From: Brachionus manjavacas
Lineage: Eukaryota; Rotifera; Eurotatoria; Ploima; Brachionidae
Direction of reading: 5' to 3'
NCBI GenBank assembly: GCA_019054805.1
Contig: JAHQIY010000014.1
Coordinates: forward strand, 62,001 to 126,000
Length of the DNA: 64,000 bases
The position numbers and the translations under genes were made by a program. Below the pieces are notes generated by a model. It saw nothing but the letters and a program-made list of their open reading frames with translations. It made no database searches and was not told the origin of the DNA. Numbering within the stretch: position 1 is the stretch's first letter; the number at the start of each line of letters is the position of its first letter. This document shows, one piece after another, positions 1-11,404 of this stretch.

Positions 1-557
1 GCGTCCCAAATAACTCATTTGAAAGCTTTGAAATGGTAATGGTTGAACAAGTTTTGTCTGGTTGACCAATTCTCGCATTATTTGTCAAATCGGATAAATT
101 GTCATGTTGACCAGGTCTCTTGACTTTTGCATCATTTTTTAAGACTTGTGTTCCAGAATTTTGATGTTTGCTTGCGCCTGTATCATTTTTTCTCTCCATT
201 AGCTCTTTCTTTTGCTCCAACATAGTATCAAAATAGTCAAAGACAAGATTCTTATAAAAAGTTTCAATTTTTGTTTCATCGTTATCGATTTCGAATTGTT
301 CAAATATGTAATCAAAAATGACGTTATCTGCAAAAGCTTCCTCGACAGATTTAAAATTTGGAACAAGTTGTGATTCTTAATATTAGTATTGAAATACATT
401 TAATGTCATTCATTTAAAATAAATTATTGTTCTTACCTTTTGATAAAATTTTAAATTCAGCGGTGGAATAAAGCGTTTTCTTAATGATTTAATACAAAAC
501 TTGGGCTCTCTTCAAACAGCTTTTTGATCGATTGTTATTCAAATCGCTTTTTGACTT
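1..557 (-). pseudogene. Heptad-repeat protein gene, left copy, partial and interrupted
   Basis: This is the upstream part of the gene described at 9705-11361. Exons correspond to 437-557 and 375 down to the window edge, joined by an intron with GT donor and AG acceptor. The first exon carries an in-frame TAA produced by one base: T at position 490 where the right copy has G at 11294, turning a Ser codon (TCA) into a stop. The left copy is therefore probably inactive, or the base is a sequencing error. The heptad-repeat part lies beyond the left edge of the window. The function of the intact protein is unknown. Confidence 0.6.
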
Positions 558-604
558 CTAAAATTATTCGAAATAAAAATAAATAAAAAATCAAAGACTT
601 AAAT

Positions 605-1690
605 CTATATATTTATTTCTTTTTTTTGCGTTAATAGCCTTGGATATTCCATGGCAAAAAGCTTTATGTTTTTTAATTGTCTCATGAAAATTAGATTATC
701 TATGAAAAACTCCTTCTTAATTTTCCTTATTTGGTTGTTCATAAATATGCCTTGGACATTCCAAGACATTATTTTGAAATACCTGTTGAGTGTTTGAACG
801 CTTAATTTTTTGTAAAAATTTATATACCTAGATTCTGATATATTTATTTCTTTTTTTTGCGTTAATAGCCTTGGATATTCCATGGCAAAAAGCTTTATGT
901 TTTTTAATTGTCTCATGATAATTAGATTATCTATGAAAAAATCCTTCTTAATTTTCCTTATTTGGTTGTTCATAAATATGCCTTGGACATTCCATGACAT
1001 TATTTTGAAATACCTGTTGAGTGTTTGAACGCTTAATTTTTTGTAAAAATTTATATACCTAGATTCTGATATATTTATTTCTTTTTTTTGCGTTAATAGC
1101 CTTGGATATTCCATGGCAAAAAGCTTTAAGTTTTTTAATTGTCTCATGATAATTAGATTATCTATTAAAAATCCTTCTTAATTTTCCTTATTTGGTTGTT
1201 CATAAATATGCCTTGGACATTCCATGACATTATTTTGAAAAACCTGTTGAGTGTTTGAACGCTTAATTTTTTGTAAAAATTTATATACCTAGATTCTGAT
1301 ATATTTATTTCTTTTTTTTGCGTTAATAGCCTTGGATATTCCATGGCAAAAAAGCTTTATGTTTTTTAATTGTCTCATGATAATTAGATTATCTATGAAA
1401 AAATCCTTCTTAATTTTCCTTATTTGGTTGTTCATAAATATGCCTTGGACATTCCATGACATTATTTTGAAATACCTGCTGAGTGTTTACTATGAATTTA
1501 TTTGCCTAGGATCTGATATATTTTTGGCTACTTGAAGTTGATGGTCAATTCAAGATATCATTTCAATTTCTCAGTACATTAAAATAATGATATTTTGAAT
1601 TGATCATCAACTTCAGGATGCGATATTTTTTCCTTTTTTTTGCGTTAGTTGCATTGGATTTTCCATGGCAAAAAAGCTTTATGTTTTTTA
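605..1690. repeat. Tandem repeat, about 233-bp unit, four copies plus a degenerate fifth
   Basis: Units begin near 608, 838, 1070 and 1301 with a poly-T stretch followed by GCGTTAATAGCCTTGG; a diverged fifth unit begins near 1620. On the minus strand each unit is largely open and encodes MSWNVQGI followed by a basic stretch. That word resembles the start of the endonuclease domain of non-LTR retrotransposons. Each unit also contains two related words around a CATGGAATRTCCAAGG core, suggesting an older internal duplication. The array lies upstream of the heptad-repeat gene's known exons. The LINE origin is an inference from a short motif. Confidence 0.8.
1531..1615. repeat. Long hairpin (inverted repeat), left copy
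   Basis: Two arms of about 31 bases (1531-1562 and 1585-1615) are reverse complements with only a few mismatches, separated by about 22 bases. The core of the left arm is TTGAAGTTGATGGTCAATTC. It lies between the last good unit and the degenerate unit of the 233-bp array, and could be a small palindromic insertion or a hairpin transcript. Confidence 0.75.
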
Positions 1691-1916
1691 ATTTCAAATC
1701 GTAATTCATTATTAGGAAATGAATTTAATTATACATACCTGAGAGTAATTTGAAGAAAAGGATGAATTTTATGATATTGGTTGATAAGCTTCTTTCTCTT
1801 TGCTTTCTAGTGAGTTATTATGTTCATAAAATTTTTTGAACAAACATAATCCTGTTAGCTTTATTTTTGGAGGATTCAGCTAATAATTTTATTTATTTAA
1901 TTTATTTTTACAAATA

Positions 1917-2281
1917 CTATTTTTTTACATTTTTGTTGACATTTCTGCACTCAATGAATTCTTTCTCAACTGTTTGATTATATTCTTCTTTTGAATTGTA
2001 TAAAAGGAATTTTCTTGTTTGTGAATCAAAATAAACATCTTGAATCAAATCAACCATTGATTCAACATCAAAAAACTCAAGATCGTTTTCTTAAAATATA
2101 ATTTTAAATAAAATATTTAGTTTGTTTTGTTTATAATACCTTTTAAATAATTTAAAAAATCATTTTTCTCAAAATTTTTATGTTCAAATTTCGAATCAGC
2201 ATTTTTTAAAGCTAGATAGCCCTTAAAATAAAATGCTCTCTCTTGATTTTTTCTTCTTCTATTATTTTGTTTATTATTCAT
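1917..2281 (-). CDS. Small two-exon orphan gene, left copy
   Basis: Exon 1 runs 2281-2140 from an ATG and ends at a GT donor. Exon 2 runs 2089-1917 after an AG acceptor, and the phases agree. The product is about 104 residues: a very basic N-terminus (MNNKQNNRRRKNQERAF) followed by an acidic, aromatic region. It ends nine residues earlier than the right copy because a T-run of 7 rather than 9 brings a TAG into frame. I do not recognise the family. It lies between the spectrin-like fragment and the heptad-repeat gene, all on the minus strand, and might be an upstream part of the latter. Confidence 0.55.
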
Positions 2282-2515
2282 TATTCTTCGTTATATAATC
2301 TATATTTTTTATAGAAATTGTTTATTGGTTATATTATTTAAGGCTTTATATTTATCCCTATTCACTTATGATTTGGCACAGAGGTAACTAAATTTAGTTG
2401 ATCATCTTAATAAAAATTAGTTACAATTCTAAACTGCTTTTTTTAAAAGTTGGCTCCCTAATTAGCTTGTTATACTCCAAATTTTGTTCATATAAGTCCT
2501 GTCTACTGTCTATTC

Positions 2516-2713
2516 TCAATAATTAACAGCATGTCTCAAATCTTGGCCAAAGTCTTGACTTAAGGCGAGCACTTCTTGATCACGGAGCCAGTTGGCAAGC
2601 ACCACGGCCTCTCTTTCAAACTGGAAAACAGTCAACATGGCGTTAGGGTTACTCATGTTACGTAAGTACTTGGTCACTAGCACAAGCGGTAATTTTTGCT
2701 CTTCCATTTAGGA
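2516..2713 (-). pseudogene. Spectrin-repeat-like exon fragment, left copy
   Basis: A 63-residue minus-strand frame contains FEREAVVLANWLRDQEVLAL and then SQDFGQDL. The pattern of hydrophobic spacing, a Trp-Leu pair and a D-F/Y-G-x-D-L ending is typical of a beta-spectrin-type triple-helix repeat. It ends shortly after that motif at a stop, and a TAA stands immediately before its ATG. It is therefore a single isolated repeat, not a working spectrin gene. It follows the 3' end of the MAM gene on the same strand. Assignment rests on motif recognition only. Confidence 0.5.
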
Positions 2714-2921
2714 TCTGGTTCATTTGATATTGACCATCTGAGAGTACAATTTCACCTGTCAAATAAAGTTCTTCACCTTCATCATCATCGTTACCTAAAA
2801 AATTTGATAAAATTCGTACTTTATTTTTTTTTAAGTTGGATTTTACTTCAAAAGGTTGGCCATTCGGGATATCAATTAAATTTCTCAGCCAAAAATCTCC
2901 TTGATTAACATTTACAGACCT

Positions 2922-5900
2922 GAAAATGTTGGTCCGCTAAAACGCTTCCATTTGACCAAAGTATTTGATTCAACAGTCCAATCACATAATGAATGATCAA
3001 AGGTACATCTAAATAGATAGTTAATATTCATTAATTTTATAATTAATAAATTATTTTTTATTCATAATTATTTTTTAAAAGTTTTAAATTTTCACATAAA
3101 AAATTTTTATTTTAAATACTTGTGATAAGAAGAGCACAAAGGTCCAATCTCATCCGAATAATCACCACAATCATCTACAAAATCACAATATCGGTCCATG
3201 GGCACACAATTGCCTCTTTTGCACTTAAAATCATCTTGTGCACAAGTGTTGTTCAAGTAAGGCAAAGCACAATTTTCAAAAGAAACATCATCAATCACAA
3301 TAAAACCAAAAGAATTCTGATTTTTCATCCCTTCAAAAATAATTTCAAATTGATTTGAAACAGAGCCCAAGTCAATGACAGCTTGACTCCAGTCCAAAGT
3401 AGATCTGTCTCTTCTGTAAATCATTACTTTGTCTGTTGCCAAAGACAACGAAACATTTAAAGTTTCAGAGTTGCCACCTTCCATTCTAAACCAAAATTTT
3501 ATGTGACATGTTGAACTGGCGAAAGGCAAAGCTGGAGAATAGAGACTGGCCGGTTGGTTCAAAGCTCCATTGTTGGTCGTCACAGCCATGTAATATCCAG
3601 ATTGATTGTTAAATGTATGGTCTGCATCAGGTCCGATATTAGACCCGCTCATAGATTTTCTAGCCCTTGTCCATTTATAACTACCTGAGCTCTTCTCAAG
3701 CCATCCGCACAAATCACTGTCTTCAAAAGTGCAGCTACCACAATTTTTTTCATCTTGACCATTTGCACAATCACTTTTAAAATCACAAACTAAATTTGAA
3801 TCGATAAATTGTCCATTTGTACAATCAAATTGTCCTTGAGGGTTTGGTGGACCTTGGCATGTTCCATTGTAGAAATAAACATCATCAATGGCTAATTGTC
3901 CTTTTAAATTATTCGGATTTGGACCAGTTATTCCCTCAACAACAATGCTGAACGGATAGTTTATATTCGGCAGTTGAACTTCTTTAAAAAACCAATTGTC
4001 TCCATTGTATTCATTTGTAGAACTATAGTGTTCCACTACAGAGCCTATGTAGCCTTTGTTTTTGCTCTTTATTTTGAGTGTAGCAAAATGTTTTGAATTT
4101 GTTAACAAATAAAATTGTAAACATTGTGTCCAAAAACAAAAATGAGCCATATGCTGTTCCAAGAGTATGATCAAATGATGGAATATCCCAGTTAGCCAAA
4201 GTTGAGCCAAGTTCTCCATTCAAAAGTACCCAATCGAAATCACTTCCGGCTACATTGGTATATCCACACAAATTCTCATTTTCAAATGTACACGAAGCTA
4301 TGGGATCACATGATCTAAAGTCAATGTTTATGTCATCAAGCCACACTTGTCCATCATTGACACCTTGGTCAACTAGTTCAAAAACAATTTGATACGCAGC
4401 CGAATAGGACAAAGTTGCTCGGCCCAAAGACCACTCTTTGCCTCGGTCTCCTTTGGCACTGAACATAGCCTTGTTGTTGTAATTTCCAAATGAATAAGTT
4501 CTTATATTGAATTGAATATCTCCTTGGGTTTTGTACCAGAAGTTGACACAAAGAGTGGTAGCTGGATAAAGTGGAGATAAAAATCTTGCCATTCGATTCA
4601 TTATATGAGGACTAATTGACTTGGCAAGCATATAGTGACCAATTTCAGAGCCATAGCTGTGATCTAAATCTTCATTTCTTCCCTGAACGCGATTCCATTG
4701 AATAGCAGCACTCAAATCGTTCTTATAGCCACACAAATCAACAGATTCAAAGTCACATGTATTTGTTATTGGACAATTTCCATCGTTGTATGCAACATCA
4801 TCAATAGCTATGTCACCAAGAGCACCTGAACCCACTAAGCCTTCGATAACGATCCAAATTCTGTGTCTGTAGTGTGGTCAGCTGATGGTCCAGTCAAAAA
4901 TGTTTGAGTTCTTCCTTTGTTTGTTTGCCATTTGAAATCAGCCTGGGAATCATGGGTCCAGTAGCATGTGTTGTTTTGATCAAAGTTACAATCGACCGGA
5001 TTGGCAGGATATGTTATTGTGGTCGACCTGGTCGAAACACTCACCGATGTTGCTGCTCCACATGGACTTGTCGAATAGGACAAATCATCTAAAGCTATGT
5101 CACCTCGATACCCATCTCCAATAATTCCCTCCAAATAAATTCTAAACTCACTTCTATTTGTTACATTCAACAAAAGATGCTGCCACGCAAAGCCTTGCTC
5201 TCCAGTAAAGTTCCTCAACAATTTCTTTCCACTAACCTCATCTTCCATGTAAACATTAAACTTGTAAACATCCAATCCATGCATAAAATACCATAGACCA
5301 AAACAACCATTATCAACTGCATCTACATAATCACTGATCAAAACAGCTTTATCATTTAACTTTGCCGGATAGCTAGATTCCAAAAACAAATAAACACCTT
5401 CATCAGTGCCTAGTGTTACGTCCACATTGGGACCTGTGTCATACGAATCAGTTTCGCCTTGATTCAAAAGCCAGTCAAAGTCATCATCAGCCGAATGCTG
5501 CCAGGCACATATTGAAAATTCCTCAAAATTACAATTCAAACTTGACTCACATTTGCCACTCTTGATATTTACATCATCAATGCCAATAATGGCATCTCTT
5601 AATTGACTAGCAGACAAAATTTGCGCCTCAAATTTGACTGAATAGTCAAAATTAGTGCTGAATGTGTGATCGATTTGAGCTTGACCAAAGCGCCATGTGC
5701 TTTGCAAAGTAGATGGCTTGGACCATTTGAGAGTGGAAGTGGTACCTTGAGTCTCATAAAAACTTAGACTGGTGGTGTTCACAAATGCTGAACTGCTCAA
5801 AACATACCAAAATTCAACACATTCCAAATTGTTTGTCCTAAAGAGTGGACTTGTGAGAACGGCTTTGCTATTTTGTTTTATATTAGTGGACATAAAAACA

Positions 5901-8243
5901 TAGGCTATGGAGCCTTCATTGGTCAAGAGTGTGTGATCAATTAGCTGATTGTTTGGTATTCCTCTAAGCCAGACCAAATCCACACTTGAGTCATTTAAAT
6001 TTTGAAATTGGCACAGGTCAGCCTCGAAGTCACATGAGCGCTGGACAGGACACGCTCCATCATAGCTTAGTATGTCATCTATGGCAATGTCTCCTTTGGA
6101 ATTGTAATCAGCAACGCCTTCAAATACCACTCGCCATGGACCGATGGGTCGCAGTGTTTTTTCACTCTGGTACCATCTTCTTGCCAATGAGCCATATTTA
6201 CTCCATATCAATTGTCTGTTAAAATTAGCTGCACCAATGGACGGATACACGTCCATGTACACATTCAGCTTGTACACATCTATGCCAAACATGTGATACC
6301 AAAAACTGAGACAAATAGTTTTATTTATTGACAAGGTTTGAATTGATGAGAGGAGACGGCCAGAAGAGCCTCGGGTGCTTGAATAGCTGGGCTTGAAAAG
6401 AGCGTAGTAGCCGAGTCCAGTGGTGTGATCACCAATTGGTCCTGTGTTGGAGTACGAGTCCGATTTGTTGGCTTTGCGCTGCCAATTCAACTTATTGCTC
6501 GGATCGTTTGAATATCCACAAAGTGTTTGCTCAAAAGTGCACTTTAGATCCACATCGACCAAAGTTGAATTTGGCGAACAATTGATGAATTCAACATCAT
6601 CAATGGCAATGTCTGTGTAGTTGAAATTTGACAACCAGGTGTAAATGACACATCATCAATTCCAATGTCACCATATATACCATTTCCCACTATTCCTTCA
6701 ATTATAATATCGAATGGTGAAGAGGACAGAATTTTTATGTCAGCTCGTTCCCAATAATTTCCACTCTCTCTGTTTCTGGTGAACAAAATTTTCTCATTGC
6801 CAATCGATGTCCTCAAGTAAATGTTCAAACTTCCCATGGTACTTCCGAACATGTGGTAGAAAACTCTCATCTCACAATTTCCAGAGCTAGTTGACATAAA
6901 AGTGGACGAGACAAGACGAGCTTTTTGTCCTTTTTGTACTCCGCTTGATTTCATGTAGGCATATTGTCCTCGCCAAGTACCAGTGGTGTGATCCCGGCGC
7001 GGACCAGTTCTGAAAGTTGATGTTTGACCTTTTTTCAAAATCCATTTAAAATCTCCTGCTAAATCATGTTTCCAATCACACAAACTGGTCTCAAAGTCAC
7101 ACTGGTTGTATCCATTGCAGTTCAGTTCATCTGAGTTGTCACCACAATCGTCAATCAAATCACACACTTGGTTGTTGGAAACACAGGCTTTTCGTTGACA
7201 TGTAAAATAATCACTGGGACAAGTTGGTCTTTGAACAGGAAATTCACAATTAACCAATTTAAAGTCGTCTATGGCCAAGTCGTGGTCTCTGTTTGTGTTG
7301 TATCTGAATCCATCTATTTCGAATTGGAATGAGTTGGTGATCCGTCCAATTGGTATTCTCACATAGGTCCATCTGTCTCCATAATCTCCCATGAACTCGC
7401 CAAGAAGAGAGTACTTTTTGCTCTCTAGCAAATAAATGTCCAAGTCGTCCGAGTCGCCGAACATGTGAAAATAGAATTCGAGCTCACAAGTCGAGCTGCA
7501 TGGTTTTAGCTCTTGTTTTAGTCTGAGTGATGCCAAGTCGTAGTAAAACGAGTCGCCACTGTTTATGAAGTCAAGTTGCATGTAGTGACCAAAAGGGTTC
7601 TTGAGTGTGTTGTCAATGCTGGGTCCGTTGTTTGATTGTTTGGCCTGGGTTCGGTTCCATAGCAGCGAGCCGTCACTGACATCCTCATATTGACAAGTTG
7701 AATTTTCAAAATTGCAATCAGCACACACTTTTTCGTCCAGTCCATCCGCACAATCATTTATAAAATCACACTTTTTTCCACTGGTATAAAAGTGCCATCG
7801 CCGCATCCAAATTGAGTGCCGGGCTCGGGTGGCAAAGTCACCTCTGAACAGTTCACATTGTACAAATAGAGATCGTCTATAGATAAGTCTAGGTTTTGAT
7901 CCTTGAATTCGGCCTCTAGGTAAATTTCATAGTTTGTGCCTGTTTCGCCAAAAGAAATGACTGCTTGCTTCCATTTGGCATCTGAGTCTGGTTTTAGGGA
8001 GGACTCGAGCGACAGTGAAGAGTTGGGATACATTTTGCGGTAGATGTTTAAGCTGCCAGTGTTAGCTTGACCATTCAGGGTGTAAAAAAGCTCAGACAAG
8101 AACCGTTCAGGTAATTTTGAGCAATTATTGTTTGGGAAAAAATGCGCGAGGATTTGTTTGCTACTTTCATGTCATAGCCTGGATTCATCCATAGGAAATG
8201 TCCATATTTGATGTTTAAAGTAGTGTCTGCTTGAACACTTGTT
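2922..8243 (-). CDS. MAM/LDL-receptor-A multidomain gene, left copy, 5'-truncated and frame-broken
   Basis: The reading frame runs right to left and encodes an extracellular mosaic of MAM domains (each starting C-x-F/Y-E/D and ending I-x-I-D-D-V) with interspersed LDLa modules (for example [16 protein letters not shown]). Such proteins are secreted or membrane-bound adhesion/receptor proteins. Domain order follows the right copy (see 13729-19242). The frame is broken at a six-T run (7772-7777; seven T in the right copy) inside the first LDLa, at a six-A run near 8087-8092 shared with the right copy, and at three sites where MAM domains lack central parts (about 6638, 4853 and 4080-4130). The LDLa at 3744-3750 is intact here but broken in the right copy. 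A GT donor at 3119 joins an AG acceptor before 3008, adding another MAM start. The 5' end is replaced by foreign sequence at 8244. Confidence 0.7.
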
Positions 8244-8320
8244 AGATTATGACTCATCATATAATCTGCTGTTACAAGAACTAATTTCTCAGAATCATCG
8301 AAATTAACTGATTTTGGCAT
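8075..8320 (-). CDS. Chimeric 5' exon created at the duplication junction
   Basis: An open frame of 81 residues starts at an ATG at 8320. About 26 residues (beginning MPKSVNFDDSEKLV) come from sequence right of the junction at 8243/8244, and it then continues in frame into the MAM domain ([10 protein letters not shown]). In the right copy the same MAM residues are preceded by different, genuine MAM-gene sequence. The foreign start probably belongs to another minus-strand gene whose remainder lies left of the window. The join is in frame, so a fusion transcript is possible, but a homopolymer break near 8090 follows soon after. Confidence 0.5.
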   Translation of the reverse strand: MPKSVNFDDSEKLVLVTADYMMSHNLTSVQADTTLNIKYGHFLWMNPGYDMKVANKSSRIFSQTIIAQNYLNGSCLSFFTP

Positions 8321-8578
8321 TTTTTAATATATTCGTCTCTAAGCGGGAACTCTAATTAAATAGAAGTAAAATAAAATTATAAAAGAAGCTTATTTATGAG
8401 CTTTTTGAAATAAATTTTCTCCATGAATAGGAAATTAGCTTAAAAGTGAACATTTTTATTAAAAAAAAACAAATATGGTCAAATATATTATAAAAAATTT
8501 AAAGCTTTTTGAATAATTTATTTCAATAGGTTGGGTATAAACAAAATTTTTATTAAATTACTTTATTAAAATTTAATA

Positions 8579-9158
8579 TTAGTTTAAACAAATGCTTAAT
8601 TTTAAAAAATTTATGTTAGAATATTCGAAATCTGCTAGATAGTTTTCGACTATATTCTCCACAGAAATGCTTTCGCAATTATGAGAAGACACTGCAATAT
8701 TCGCCATTACATCACAAATATCGTTTATATCTTCTTCAATTTCTTTTATTTTATTTCATCCAATTGTTGATTGGAAAAAATAAATGTTTGAATTATTGAG
8801 TTGCCTTGTTCAGAAAAGATAATTTCCTGAGTGTCAGATTCATAATGAAAGGCTGCTTTCAGTAAATTTCCAATATCGATTGGCGATGGAAATGCGTCAA
8901 AATGAATTTTAATTTCATTTTCGTCAAACTGTCCTTGATAGTTATTTTTCCTGATATTCGACGAAATTGGATGCGTATGCCATGAAATTAGTTCATCGGA
9001 TATAGGAAAATTTGAATTGATTCCAGGAACAGTGTTTCTGGACTTCCGTTCTGAATATTGGTAATATTTCCGGTATCTTTTTCGAAAACACCACCCATTT
9101 CATAAGAAAAATGCATTGTTTGTGGATCATTAATTATATTAGATATATGGATGGACAT
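8579..9158 (-). pseudogene. JAMM/MPN-like (JAB) metalloprotease-type protein, frame-broken
   Basis: From an ATG at 9158 the minus strand encodes a protein of about 193 residues if two one-base shifts are allowed, one near 9043 and one in an A-rich stretch near 8746. The second segment contains SWHTHPIS and, further on, FPSPIDIGNL. A His-x-His-Pro followed by Ser-x-x-Asp is the JAMM zinc signature of MPN-domain deubiquitinases and related peptidases. The gap between the two halves is longer than in classical members. A Glu in the N-terminal segment (YEMGG) could be the catalytic one. No neighbour suggests a pathway. The shifts could be sequencing errors in homopolymers or real decay. The family call is tentative. 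Confidence 0.5.
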
Positions 9159-9704
9159 TTTTGGTTTAAATTTCTAATTTTCTAAAAATAAAGTAGAATA
9201 ATTAAAAATTGAATATATTGAATTCAAAAACAACAAAATTTATTTGAATTTTCCTGGATTTAAAAAAAATTGATTTATTATTTTATTAAATAAATACCTA
9301 AATGACTCTTTATCCAACAAAAAATAAATCAAAAAATTTTAAAAATCGAAGAATTTCAAATTTATTTTAACTCAATTAATAAATTTCAATTTTTATATTT
9401 ATAATTTTACAATTTTAATTCTATAATTCACAAAGGAAAAAACTAAATTTACTGAAAATCAAAATAAAGAAGCTTCAAAATTAGTCCAACAAAACTAAAT
9501 TCACTGAAAATCAAAATAAAAAAGCTTCAAAATTAGTCCAACAACAATTTGATCCCTTAACATACATAAAAAATGAAATAATTGAGTCGTTTCAGTTGTT
9601 AAACCGAAATAATAATGAAAAAGGTCAATAAATTAGAATGTTTTATTTCTTTTAAATTTTAAATCAATATTTTTAGATAATTGTTTGAAATTCGATTAAA
9701 TAAA
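9159..9704. other. Intergenic, with a 54-bp tandem duplication
   Basis: No coding signal seen. At about 9440-9545 a 54-base segment containing CTGAAAATCAAAATAAA and AGCTTCAAAATTAGTCCAAC occurs twice in direct tandem with few differences. The rest is AT-rich and featureless. Confidence 0.7.
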
Positions 9705-11361
9705 TTATTTCCTTTTCTTTTTTTTTGTTTTCGGTCCTTGATTATCTAGCGTGAAAATATCATTAGCAAGTTGATTTTCATCTTCATTCAAATTTTCTGC
9801 TAAAAAAAAATCACACTCGGCATCGTCTTTGTTTGGATGTACTGAGTGTTCGATACGATCTGGAATCTTTTCACCTTTTGATTTAAAATAATCATTGATC
9901 ATTGAGGGTGCGAAAATACGACTTAAAGTCTCCCATGACCTTAAAAAAGATTTAAATATTATGTCCTAAATAAAGCGTGTTTTACTCTTCATATTCCTCA
10001 TCTTTTAAATTCCGCCATGCAAGCAAAAGTTCCATTTTTTTTGTTTCATCATTTATCTGATGATTTAGAATTTGATCAAACTTTAAATTTTAAAAAGAAA
10101 AATTGAATTTAAAATAAGGAATTTTAAAAAATTATCTAAAATTACATAATATTCTATATTATGAATATCGTATTTGGTCTTATCCTTAAACTCTTCCTCC
10201 AAATGTTTAATTGCTTCAAAAGTTTCAATAGGAAAATAGGCTTCGATAGATTTGCCGTCTGGCTGACTGGATTTTCGGTCTGTTCGACCAGATTTGCCGT
10301 GTGGTTGACTAGATTTTCTGCCTGTTTGACCAGATTTTCGGTCTGTTCGACCAGATTTTCGCTCTAATCGACCAGTTTTGCCGTCAGTTTGACCAGATTT
10401 TCGGTCTGTTTGACCAGATTTTCCTTCTGGTTGACTATATTTTCTGCCTGGTTGACTAGATTTTCGGTCTGTTCGACCAGATTTGCCGTCAGTTTGACCA
10501 GATTTGCCGTCTTTTTGACCAGATTTGCCGTCTGTTTGACCAGATTTGCCGTCTTTTTGACCAGATTTGCCGTCTGTTTGACCAGATTTGCCGTCTGGTT
10601 GACTAGATTTATTCTCTGGTTGACTAGATTTATTCTCTGGTTGACTAGATTTATTCTCTGGTTGACTAGATTTTTTCTCTGGTTGACTAGATTTTCCGTC
10701 TGGTTGACTAGATTTTCCGTCTGGTTGACTAGATTTTCCGTCTGGTTGACTAGATTTGCCGTCTGGTTGACTAGATTTTCCGTCTGGTTGGCCAGATTTA
10801 CCGAGCGTCCCAAATAACTCATTTGAAAGCTTTGAAATGGTAATGGTTGAACAAGTTTTGTCTGGTTGACCAATTCTCGCATTATTTGTCAAATCGGATA
10901 AATTGTCATGTTGACCAGGTCTCTTGACTTTTGCATCATTTTTTAAGACTTGTGTTCCAGAATTTTGATGTTTGCTTGCGCCTGTATCATTTTTTCTCTC
11001 CATTAGCTCTTTCTTTTGCTCCAACATAGTATCAAAATAGTCAAAGACAAGATTCTTATAAAAAGTTTCAATTTTTGTTTCATCGTTTTCGATTTCGAAT
11101 TGTTCAAATATGTAATCAAAAATGACGTTATCTGCAAAAGCTTCCTCGACAGATTTAAAATTTGGAACAAGTTGTGATTCTTAATATTAGTATTGAAATA
11201 CATTTAATGTCATTCATTTAAAATAAATTATTGTTCTTACCTTTTGATAAAATTTTAAATTCAGCGGTGGAATAAAGCGTTTTCTTAATGATTGAATACA
11301 AAACTTGGGCTCTCTTCAAACAGCTTTTTGATCGATTGTTATTCAAATCGCTTTTTGACTT
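9705..11361 (-). CDS. Heptad-repeat (K-S-S-Q-P-D-G) protein gene, four 3' exons
   Basis: Exons at 11361-11241, 11179-10146, 10080-9986 and 9939-9705 are joined by GT-AG introns of 46-66 bases. Phases agree and the joined length is 1485 nt (494 residues plus stop); further 5' exons probably exist. The N-terminal part is acidic and aromatic. A central block (about 10230-10800) is built of some 28 seven-residue repeats of the type GKSSQPD, with variants in which Pro is Thr or Lys and Asp is Glu or Arg. The C-terminus is acidic and then ends in a Lys/Arg tail (KTKKKKRK), possibly a nuclear-localisation signal. I do not recognise the family. The repeat makes the other frames open on both strands; those are shadows. 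No signal peptide or membrane segment is visible. Confidence 0.6.
10230..10800 (-). repeat. Coding minisatellite, 21-bp unit
   Basis: About 28 direct repeats of a 21-base unit (plus-strand form GGTTGACTAGATTTTCCGTCT) encode the heptads of the gene above. Unit variants are arranged in blocks: Pro-Asp, Pro-Glu, and alternating Thr/Lys types. This points to expansion by unequal exchange. Confidence 0.9.
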
Positions 11362-11404
11362 CTAAAATTATTCGAAATAAAAATAAATAAAAAATCAAAG
11401 ACTT

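Larger units (their letters stand above)
1..8243. repeat. Tandem duplication, left copy (period about 10.8 kb)
   Basis: Positions 1-8243 match 10804-19050 almost base for base. The offset drifts only from 10803 to 10807 through small homopolymer indels. The match stops abruptly after 8243/19050: the left copy continues with unrelated sequence while the right copy continues the MAM gene. If the duplication is a simple head-to-tail one, 8244 is the first base of the second unit and the left end of the first unit lies about 2.5 kb outside the window. Differences include base 490 (T) against 11294 (G), a poly-T run of 7 against 9 at about 1920/12724, a 6 against 7 T-run at 7772/18578 and a 7 against 6 T-run at 3744/14551. 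This is either a very recent duplication or an assembly duplication of two haplotypes. Confidence 0.9.

Noticed and set aside
199-399. 66-residue minus-strand frame (also at 11003-11203)
   Set aside because: It overlaps, in another frame, a coding exon of the heptad-repeat gene that has proper splice sites. It is a shadow.
3122-3358. Plus-strand frames opposite the MAM gene (also near 4904, 5986, 13929, 15710 and 16792)
   Set aside because: They lie antisense to MAM or LDLa coding sequence and have no domain character.
10230-10800. CRISPR-like array
   Set aside because: The 21-bp units are directly adjacent without unique spacers and encode a protein repeat in a eukaryotic genome.
10364-10882. 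Long minus-strand frame of repeated ENLVNQT and plus-strand frame of repeated TRFSVCL/W
   Set aside because: Both are shadows of the 21-bp coding minisatellite. A repeat unit divisible by three keeps all frames open. Splice sites and flanking coding support only the heptad frame.
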